Source: Acidobacteriota bacterium | GTDB lineage: Bacteria; Acidobacteriota; Thermoanaerobaculia; Multivoradales; J023 | NCBI GenBank assembly: GCA_029263315.1 | Contig: JAJCXR010000004.1 | Coordinates: 186,001-250,000, forward strand | Direction: 5' to 3' | Length of the DNA: 64,000 nt | Shown: positions 34,735-42,400 of the stretch, piece after piece | How positions within the stretch are numbered: position 1 is the first letter of the stretch | Layout of the letters: the number at the start of each line of letters is the position of its first letter | Made by a program: the position numbers and the translations under genes | The notes under the pieces: model-generated | What the model saw: the letters and a program-made list of their open reading frames with translations, nothing else | The model's database searches: none | What the model was told of the DNA's origin: nothing

Positions 34735-34765
34735 AAGCCCGCCCGAGCTTTCGGGTGGGCTTTTT
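34735..34765 (+). terminator. Intrinsic terminator after the propeller gene
   Basis: AAGCCCGCCCGA (34735-34746) pairs with TCGGGTGGGCTT (34751-34762) with a 4-base loop and one G-U pair, followed directly by a T run. This is a classic rho-independent terminator, about 85 bases after the stop codon. Confidence 0.88.
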
Positions 34766-34858
34766 GATCTGTGCCCGGAACCGGGGTCAACAGCCGGCCT
34801 TCGATGTTGGCGTTGCGAGGCATGTACCTCCCCTCGCGGAAGGTTTATAGTTGTGGCC

Positions 34859-36352
34859 ATGAGCATCATGCGACACGGCGTTCTCTGTAGCCTTCTACTG
34901 ACCCTTCCCCTCGCCGCCGCCGCCCGAGGGCAATGGTCCAACGATCCGGCGTCCAATCTGGTGATCGTCGACCGGTCGGGGGAGCAGGTGCAGACCAAGG
35001 TCGTCCCCACCGCCGATGGCGGCTGCTACATCAGTTGGTTCGACAACTCCACCGGCGGCTACGACGTCTACCTTCAGCGCCTTTCGGCGGCGGGGGTGGA
35101 GCAGTGGGCCACCGGCGGGGTGCTGGTGGCCGATCGCGGTTTCAGCTCGACCCAAGACTATGGCTTGGCGGTGGACACGGCGGGCAATGCCCTGCTGACC
35201 TTCCGTGACGACAGCGGTGCCAATATCGAGGGAGGCAATACTCAAATCACCGCCGCCAAGGTGGCGGCCGACGGCACGTTGTTGTGGGGCATGGGTGGCG
35301 TGCAAGTGACGGCGACCAGCGATTTCGTGGCGGCACCGAAGATCGCCGGCACCAGTGACGGCAACGTGGTGGTCGCCTGGACGCAGAACGCCGACGTGGT
35401 GGCCCACAAGCTCGATGCCGACGGCGTGCCCTTTTGGGGCTCGGCGGTAACCCTGGCGCCGAGCAGCGGCTCATTCTCGGCCAGCGATTTACAAGCAGCG
35501 GATGACGGCACGGCGATTGTGTCGTTCATTCAATCCCCCGGCGGCGCCGGAGCGCGGCACCTATGGGCACAGAAGTTGGCCGCTGCGGACGGCGCGTCCC
35601 TGTGGCCGGCCGCTCATGTGAAGGTCTACGACGACCCCTCTGGATCGTTGCAATTCGGCAACTTTCCCACCTTCCTCCACGACGGAGCGGGTGGTGGTGT
35701 CTTCGCCTGGTACACCTCCAGCCCGTCGCTGCAATGCCGTGCCCAACGTATCCTGGCCGACGGCTCGGAAGCCTTCGCCCACAACGGTGTCGAGGCCTCC
35801 ACCGACGGCTCGCGATTACGGGTCAACCCGTCCGTCGCCTGGTCTGCTTCGAGCGAGGAAATCTTTCTCTTTTGGACCGAGCTCAACAGTCAGCAGAGCC
35901 AGTTTGGTCTTTACGGCCAAAAGCTCGATGCCGTCGGGGCCAGGCAATGGAGCGCCAGCGGTAAGGAGCTCCTACCGGTGGCCTCGGTGGAAATCAGCCA
36001 GGTGCGGGCCTTGCCTTGGCACGACGGCGCCGTCGTCGCTTGGGCCGAAACCGTCGCCTTTGGCAATCAGCCGCTACACGCCAGCCGCGTCGATGGGGCG
36101 GGGGACTTCCTGTGGAAACCCACCATTGCCGACCTGGCCACCTCGGCCACCAGCACCTCCCGCTTGGCGGCGGCCTCTAGCGTCGCGGGGTTCGCCATCT
36201 TTGCCTGGTCCGATGGCGTCGCCGGTGGCGATGACGTCCTGGCTCAGAACTTACAGCCGGACGGTACCCTGGGCGGCGCTGGCAACATCGGGCTCTTTGT
36301 CGACGGCTTCGAAAGCGGCGATGCCGCGGCTTGGTCGAGCAGCGTGCCGTAG
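34859..36352 (+). CDS. Secreted propeller-like protein with FESGD tail
   Basis: 497 residues from ATG 34859 (ATG 34868 is also possible; no strong ribosome-binding site). A signal peptide (MRHGVLCSLLLTLPLAAAARG) is followed by tandem repeats of about 60 residues with recurrent motifs such as YISWFDNSTGGYDVYLQRLSAAG, ALLTFRDDSG, VVVAWTQN and VHAQKL-like ends. This pattern of an aromatic-rich W strand followed by VYxQRLDxxG is typical of a beta-propeller surface protein. The C-terminus is LFVDGFESGDAAAWSSSVP, the shared tag. No catalytic motif is recognised. It is isolated, after the terminator of the previous gene. Confidence 0.75.
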   Translation: MSIMRHGVLCSLLLTLPLAAAARGQWSNDPASNLVIVDRSGEQVQTKVVPTADGGCYISWFDNSTGGYDVYLQRLSAAGVEQWATGGVLVADRGFSSTQDYGLAVDTAGNALLTFRDDSGANIEGGNTQITAAKVAADGTLLWGMGGVQVTATSDFVAAPKIAGTSDGNVVVAWTQNADVVAHKLDADGVPFWGSAVTLAPSSGSFSASDLQAADDGTAIVSFIQSPGGAGARHLWAQKLAAADGASLWPAAHVKVYDDPSGSLQFGNFPTFLHDGAGGGVFAWYTSSPSLQCRAQRILADGSEAFAHNGVEASTDGSRLRVNPSVAWSASSEEIFLFWTELNSQQSQFGLYGQKLDAVGARQWSASGKELLPVASVEISQVRALPWHDGAVVAWAETVAFGNQPLHASRVDGAGDFLWKPTIADLATSATSTSRLAAASSVAGFAIFAWSDGVAGGDDVLAQNLQPDGTLGGAGNIGLFVDGFESGDAAAWSSSVP

Positions 36353-36590
36353 CTCTAGGCTCGATTCCGTCTCCTGGTGGGTTGTCGTCCTGTTGTACCG
36401 AAATCGGTGCCAGCGGGAGGCCCTTCGAGCGAGCACGGACGGAGTGCTGTCTGGGCCGCAGGGCGATGGAAACGGGATGAAACCTTGATATCAGTGGGTT
36501 TAGTTCGATACGTCAGCGTTGGGGCGAGTTTGCGGAGGCCGCGCACAGACGAAGGGCTCCCGCCCCTCGTCGTTTTTTCTCGCACGGGAA

Positions 36591-37244
36591 CTAGTCGAGC
36601 TCCAGGGTCCCCGACTCAAATCCTTCGCAAGAAATAGGGTCGCCATGGGCCTCGACGATAGGGACGATGGCCAGGAGGTCGTCGCTGGCGATGGTGTAGT
36701 CGGTCAGCGGACTTGGCGAGGCATCAGAGAGGTGAATACCCACCATGCCGACGGCGCGGGCGCCCAGGCTGGGATTGGCCTCACTGTTGGCGATGTGGCC
36801 CAAGGTTTCGGTGACGAAGGCGAGGCGATAGGTGGCGGGCGGATTGGCCAACAGCATCTGGCCATGTAGGTAGATGGCGGGGTCGGGTTTTGGTGCCGGC
36901 GCCTCAGAGGAGAGCACCACCACCTCGAAGTTGTCGAGAAAGGTCGGATCGGCCATCAGGGCCTCGAGATCCTCGATCGTCCAGTCCGAAGGCACGTTGG
37001 TGATGATGCCGAGGCGAATGCCTCGAGACTGCAGGGCCGCCACGGTCTCCGCCGCTCCAGCGCGCACGACGAACAAGCCGCTGCCGGAGTCCTGCTCCAC
37101 CAAGGTGTCGCCGAGATCGAAGAAAACCACTTTGATCTCGGAGCAAATGTCCTGGGACGGTCCGGCGCTGACAGGGCTAGAAGCGGCGAGGCCCGCAAGG
37201 ACATAGACGGAAAATAGGAGTACGTAGGCGTTGAAGGTTCTCAT
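36591..37244 (-). CDS. Exported HAD-superfamily-like protein with short FESG tail
   Basis: 217 residues from ATG 37244 (GGGAG 8 bases upstream; the longer ORF is not supported). A signal peptide (YVLLFSVYVLAGLAASSPVSA) is unusual for a HAD protein. Motif I is FFDLGDTLVE (nucleophile Asp kept, with Gly at the +2 position), motif II is IITNVPSDW and motif III Lys lies in APKPDPAIY. Motif IV, normally a Gly-Asp pair, is here FVTETLGHIANSEA and lacks the acidic pair. The last residues are CEGFESGTLELD, a shortened form of the window's tag without the Trp. A phosphatase-like activity outside the cytoplasm is possible, but the degenerate motif IV argues for caution. Confidence 0.72.
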   Translation of the reverse strand: MRTFNAYVLLFSVYVLAGLAASSPVSAGPSQDICSEIKVVFFDLGDTLVEQDSGSGLFVVRAGAAETVAALQSRGIRLGIITNVPSDWTIEDLEALMADPTFLDNFEVVVLSSEAPAPKPDPAIYLHGQMLLANPPATYRLAFVTETLGHIANSEANPSLGARAVGMVGIHLSDASPSPLTDYTIASDDLLAIVPIVEAHGDPISCEGFESGTLELD

Positions 37245-37414
37245 GATGTTGGCTCCCGATGTGGATTGGCGATGTCGATGGGAATGCGGTGTGCTCAGAT
37301 GCAGCAGCATCGACACACCATACCGAATACTAACCTCTGGGACTTGGTATAGGTCCACCAGGATCAAACTGTGATGTCTTGACCTCAAATTTGCGCGCAT
37401 CCATGACGATTTTC

Positions 37415-37525
37415 ATGAGAACCCCCCAGACTCTCTAGACGACGACTTTGCCAGCCTTCTCAAGGAGCGAGCCCGCCAGCTGGGCATCTCCTTTGAGGAA
37501 ATGGTGAATCGGGCGGTGAGGACTA
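37415..37525 (+). pseudogene. Frameshifted remnant of a VapB-like antitoxin gene
   Basis: An ATG (37415) opens MRTPQTL and hits TAG at 37436. The next frame, starting at CTA 37435, reads LDDDFASLLKERARQLGIS then FEEMVNRAVRTT. This matches the usual small antitoxin pattern (M-R-T-T-L-x-L-D-D-D, then LKExARxxGxSFxEVVNxAL) across a one-frame slip. It is too short to be functional, no toxin gene follows, and the end runs into the tail of the convergent radical SAM gene. Confidence 0.6.
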
Positions 37526-38536
37526 CCTGCCCAGATCGATATTGCCTGCCCACAGCGGTGATCGGGTGGCGGAGCCTCCAGGGGTCACGAGCCCTGCCAG
37601 GCTGCGGAAGGCGATCTTTTTGAAGGTCGAGAACGAGCTATTGATATCGAAGAGCTGATCATTGCTCCAGCGCAACAGCTTCGCCATGCTCTCGGGCGAG
37701 ATATTGGGATGACGCCACACCAGGTTGGTGGAATCATACTTCGAGAGGTCATGGTCGAGGATGCCGTAGTTGTCTTCGATGTTTTTATACAGGATCGTCT
37801 TGGGGTAGGGGGTGAGGATCTGAATTTGCGGCGAATCGACGCGGTACTCCTTGAGCTCCAAGATGTTGTCCCGAATGGACGCCTCGGTGTCTTCCTCGAA
37901 GCCGATGATGTAGAAAACTTGCGAGAGGATCCGATCGCGCTTCATCCAGCCCAGAACTTGCCGTGTTTGGTTGCTGTCGTTACCTTTCTTGGCGCCGTCG
38001 AGGGAATCCTGGTTCAAGCTCTCGGCACCGATGGAAGCTCCACAAAGGCCCCGCTCCATCCAGCTGTCATAATTTCTGTGCAGGGTTTCGACACGGGTCA
38101 GCGGATTCCATTTGAGGCCGTAATAGTGCAGCAGATCGATGACCTCAGTGGCTGCGTCGTCAAAGTGTCCGAAGTTCTCGTCCAGGACAATGACCTGCCC
38201 GACGCCCTCCTGTTTGTACTGCCAAACGACACGCTCGAGCTCGTCGATGGGCAGTTGATAGGGCTTGCGATAGAACCTTGGGGTTTGGCAAAAATGACAG
38301 GTTTTATTGCAGCCGCGGGAGGTGAAGAGGACACCCCATCGCTGGACTCGAAGGCCTTTGAGATAGATATTCATATGAAGAAAGGGATGACGTACCTTCT
38401 CTAAGGTACGATCGAATTCTTTGGCCAGCCGGGCCTCGCCCCAACCGGTGAAGCACTCGTCGAAGTGCTCGAGGACACAGTCGTCGAGGGCTCCGTAGTT
38501 GCCGGCCAGCGCACCGAATTCGGTGCTCCGGGACAC
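37523..38536 (-). CDS. B12-type radical SAM protein, N-terminally truncated
   Basis: 337 residues from a GTG with TAG three codons upstream. The radical SAM cluster motif is intact, C-x3-C-x2-C in SRGCNKTCHFCQTPRFY, followed by the TIM-barrel blocks VIVLDENFGH, CGASIGAESLNQD and VFYIIGFEEDTEASI. The first 55 residues (ALAGNYGALDD...FDECFTGWGEARLAKEF) match only the end of a cobalamin-binding domain, whose first 100 or so residues are absent. No missing part is found upstream in any frame. It is probably a decayed gene, though a functional short form cannot be excluded. It sits next to an antitoxin remnant. Confidence 0.7.
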   Translation of the reverse strand: MSRSTEFGALAGNYGALDDCVLEHFDECFTGWGEARLAKEFDRTLEKVRHPFLHMNIYLKGLRVQRWGVLFTSRGCNKTCHFCQTPRFYRKPYQLPIDELERVVWQYKQEGVGQVIVLDENFGHFDDAATEVIDLLHYYGLKWNPLTRVETLHRNYDSWMERGLCGASIGAESLNQDSLDGAKKGNDSNQTRQVLGWMKRDRILSQVFYIIGFEEDTEASIRDNILELKEYRVDSPQIQILTPYPKTILYKNIEDNYGILDHDLSKYDSTNLVWRHPNISPESMAKLLRWSNDQLFDINSSFSTFKKIAFRSLAGLVTPGGSATRSPLWAGNIDLGR

Positions 38537-38574
38537 CTTCGACTACCGACAGCAAGTTGAGCAGAAACAGCAAA

Positions 38575-38612
38575 GGCCACCTGGATCGAGCAACGGCTCG
38601 TTCCAGGTGGCC
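38575..38612 (-). terminator. Terminator-like hairpin downstream of the PRC-barrel gene
   Basis: Two nested stems: GGCCACCTGGA with TCCAGGTGGCC (38575-38585 and 38602-38612), and CGAGC with GCTCG inside. On the minus strand it is followed by TTTGCTGTTT. A second inverted repeat (38617-38625 with 38643-38651) lies just upstream. It probably ends transcription from the PRC-barrel gene; it also marks the point where the radical SAM gene is truncated. Confidence 0.65.
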
Positions 38613-38769
38613 AGTCGGTTGAGAGCAACCTGAAGGGAGGTCCTCTCAACCCGTTATCGACATGCGTTGTGACCTTCCGGGGCTCGCGGGCAAAGCAACT
38701 AGAGTCTATGAAGACCCTGACAACAGAGTCCCCGGTGGCGGTCAAGGGCGTCGAAGTGCCCCTTGGGGA

Positions 38770-39126
38770 TCACCAATAGGGCTTCAGGCGATAATACGTG
38801 TGGAGCTCTTGGCCCCAAGTACGATCGGCAAACCTCGGCCAGTTGTCCTTGTCGAAACCCGGCGCGTTTTCGAGGATTTCCTTGTCGACGTTGAGAACGC
38901 AACACTTTTCTTCGGCGTCGACGCTGAGGGCGTCCCATGGCACGGCAAAGAGCTTGCCGCCCATACCGAGGATCGAGCCGAACGAGACCACCGCATAGGC
39001 GATGCGATTGTCGCCGGTGTCGAGCATGATCTCGTCGATCTTGCCGAGGTCTTCGCCCGCCGCGTTGCGGACGGAGTTGCCGATCAAGCTGGAGGCAGAA
39101 AGCACTGGGGGAGGGGTCTTAGTCAT
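38770..39126 (-). CDS. PRC-barrel domain protein
   Basis: 118 residues, ATG with GGAG 7 bases upstream. The PRC-barrel fold pattern is clear: SASSLIGNSVRNAAGEDLGKIDEIMLDTGDNRIAYAVVSFG, then GGKLFAVPWDALSVD and CCVLNVDKEILENAPGFD. This set of blocks is typical of stand-alone small PRC-barrel proteins, often encoded near stress genes. The C-terminal WPRFADRTWGQELHTYYRLKPYW is aromatic-rich. It is cytoplasmic with unknown partner. It is a single-gene unit with a strong hairpin 160 bases downstream. Confidence 0.85.
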   Translation of the reverse strand: MTKTPPPVLSASSLIGNSVRNAAGEDLGKIDEIMLDTGDNRIAYAVVSFGSILGMGGKLFAVPWDALSVDAEEKCCVLNVDKEILENAPGFDKDNWPRFADRTWGQELHTYYRLKPYW

Positions 39127-39475
39127 ATGGGATCTCCTTTATCAAACAATGAGCAGATCGGGCTGGAGGGCGGATTTGGGTATCCCGCCGCCTTCCGCTC
39201 GGTTCGGGAATATTAAATAGCAAGCTCCGTGCCAGGTACTCAAAACAGCGACGGTGGGCCGCCAGGGCCCGCCTGGGCCCCCCGGACCCGTCGGTTTTTG
39301 TAAAGAGCTCGCAGGATTCTTGCAAAATCTGCAGATCGCCGACCTTGGCGGCCGGATATCATCACCGTCTTATCGATTCGAGACCCGGTGAGCGTCCCAA
39401 GAGCATGCTGGCCAGCAGCGCCGTAGCAGGAGCCATGCACTGCGAACAGCGTATGGCTCCTCACCCTAACCTACC
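39127..39475. other. Intergenic region with a GC-rich hairpin
   Basis: 349 bases without a supported gene between the PRC-barrel gene and the end of the giant surface protein gene. Its main feature is a GC-rich inverted repeat (CGACGG 39249-39254 and CCGTCG 39288-39293) with GTTTTT directly after on the + strand. It could end leftward transcription of the giant gene, or rightward transcription. Confidence 0.45.
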
Positions 39476-42400
39476 TCAAGGCACTGGCGGACACTGCACC
39501 TCTCCGAAGTACTGCAACGACAGCCGATCGTCACCGTCGAGCCCATGGCCCACCACCCGCAGTTGCACAAAGGCGCCGATGCGGAACTTCTGGTAGGTGG
39601 GCCCTTGGTAATGATAATTCCAGATGGGCACGATGATGTCCTGGCCGGTGAGGGCGAACAAGGCATCTTGCAATACCTGCTCGTCGACTTGGTCGCCGAG
39701 GGCGTAGACCCAATCGCCGGGACTCAGCTCTGTGTCGCTGGGGTCGGCGGGGTGGACGTAGGTGTGGCTGTCGCCCGGCGGCGTCAGGCTGGTGGCCAAG
39801 GTGACGGCATCCTCGGCGCCGCTCCAGCTGAGCCAACCGAAGTGCCCATTGGTGATGCCGCGGGGCACATCCACCGCCACTTGGCCGAGGCCGACACCGT
39901 TGAGCACCGACCAATCGATGGTGAACGGTGCGACGGCGCAAGCGGCCGCTGCCGGGGCTTCGTCGATCACCATCGTCACCGTATCGCTGGCGCTGCGGGC
40001 GCCGTCGCTGACCGTCAGCTCGAAGCTGTAGGTCCCCACCTCCGAGGCGACGAAGGACGTCGTTGGGCTGGTCGTATCGTCGATTACGATGCCGGGTCCG
40101 GCCGTCTGGAGCCAAGCGAAGGTGAGCACGTCGCCGACGTCGGGATCCATCGAGGCGCTGCCGTCGAGGGCGACGCTGTCGCCGAGGTTGGCGGTGCCGT
40201 CCGGTCCGGCGTCGGCGATGGGTGGATAGTTGTTGGCCGCCGTCGGCTCCCCGACGATGGCCAGGCCGGAGAGGGCCCGCGGTAGCGGCCCCGCCGTGAA
40301 GCTGGTCAGCACCTCACCGCTTTCAATGTCGACGCGGAAGACCGTGCCCAAACCATAATAGGCGGTCCAGAAGGAGGTGCCGTCCGGGTCGAGGTTGAGG
40401 GCAAAGTAGTCACCGCTCGGTCCGAAGTAGGTCTGCATCACCTGGCCGTTGGCGTCGAGGCGATAGATCAAGTCGGAGCTGGCCACCATGACTTCGCCGT
40501 TCCGCCGCAGGCGCAGGGCGTAGAGCGGGCTCTCCAGGCCGTCGGCGAAATCCGCCAGCTGCTGGCCAGTGCAGACATCAAATCGTAGGACACGGGTCCC
40601 TTCGGAGGTGTAGAGCAGCGTGCAACCGTCCGCCGCCAGGTCGATCCAATCGACTCCCCGTCGGTCCTCCTCCGGCCGATAGGAGGCCATCAAACCACCG
40701 TCGGGACCATAGACGAAGAGCGTGTCTTCACCGGCGTTGGCGTCGACGGCGGCGATCAGAACATTGCCCGCTGGATCGATGACGCAGCTCTCGGGATGGG
40801 GATCGTAGGGTCCCGTCCACATGGAGTCGAGACGGTTGCCCCAGCGATCGAATCGGCTGCTGCTGCCGTAGACGTTGGCAATGGAGCCTCCGGGGAAGGT
40901 GGCGAAGTTGGTGGTGTAGAGCAGGCCCGTGGAGTCGAGGCACATGCCAGTCTGTTCTTGGGAATCACTGCCGGTGTCGAGCCTTTCCACCAGCTCACCT
41001 TGGGCCGTGTAGACATGCACCATGCCGTCGCCGATGCCCGCCAGGACAACCCCCGGCGCCAGCTGTTGACCGCTGTCGCCCAAATACAGGGCATCACCGG
41101 CGAACTCGACGATCACCGGGTCGGGGTCCTCGGGGACCAGCACCAGGTCGGCGCTGGCCTCGCCGTTGGCATCGGTGACGGCGTCCACCGCTTGGGCACC
41201 ACGGCGGAAGGTGACGGTGCGACCCGCCAGCAAGACGCCGTCCTCGAAGTCGTCGATGAGGCGAGCCGTCAAGGCCAGCTCGGCGGTCTCCAGCAGAGCG
41301 TTCTCCGCCAACAGGGTGACGCGGCTCGGCCGTTGCAGCACCTGGTGGTCGAGGGTGGCGACGACGCTTCCGCCGTCGTCATCGACCGCCGTCAGGCTGG
41401 TGCTGTAGGTGCCGGGCACTTGCCAAGTATGCTCGATGCGGGACTCGGTGCCGTAGCAGAAGGGGATCTCCTCGCTCTCACCGTCGCCGAAATCCCAGGT
41501 GCAATGCAAGGTGGGGTGATCGTCGGCTCCCGGATCGGTAACGCTGGCTTGGCCGAGGGCCCAAGGTTGGCCCCAGACGGTGCTAGGGCCCGGGATGAGG
41601 ACGATGCTCGGCGCCACGTTGTCGACCGTCACCGGCTGACTGACCGCCGCCGTCAGGCCGCGACCGTCGGTGATTTCGAGGCTCACCGGAAAGGCACCGT
41701 TGTCACGGTAGACCCAGGTGGGATCGTCGGCAGTGCGCACCGAACCCTCGTGGAAGGTCCAGCGCCAGGCCAGCAGCGAGCCCGACGGCGCAGTGGACAG
41801 GTCGGTGAAATGCACCGCGTCCCCCTCGTCGGTGGTTTGGGGCGTCCAGGAGAAGGCCGCCTGCGGTGTTTCCAGGACGGTGTAGCTGTGCTGGGCCTGG
41901 CTCGTCTGACCTTGGTCGTCGGTGACTTGCAAGGTGACGGGATAGGTCCCCGGCGCCGCGTAGATATGCTCCGGATGCCGCTCGACGGACGTCGTGCCGT
42001 CGCCGAAGTCCCAATCCCAGGCCACCGTCTGTCCGTCGGGATCGAAGGAATGATCGTCGAAGGCCACGGCGGGTCCACCGATGTCCGGCGAATAGACGTC
42101 GAAGCTGGCCACCCCGACCCAATTCAGGCCATAGGTGTCGTGCACATAAAGCTGCACATAGCGCGCCGTCACCGCATCGAAGAGGAACCAATGGGGGCCG
42201 CCCCCTTGCCGCAGGGTGCCCTGGAAGACGGTGGTGAAGTCCAGCGCCTCGAGACCGCTATCGGAGACGCGAATCTCGAAATTCTGTGGCGAGCTGTTGA
42301 TGGAGGGGGCCACCAGGCGCACTTGATCGATGATCCACGGGGCATCCCCCGCCAGGTCGACGGTCAACCATTGGTCGGTTCCGGCGCCATTGGCGCTCTG

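Noticed and set aside
38575-38660. Integron attC-like site formed by the nested inverted repeats and GTTATCG
   Set aside because: The core and inverse core do not sit at the ends of the hairpin in the required arrangement, and no integrase is near.
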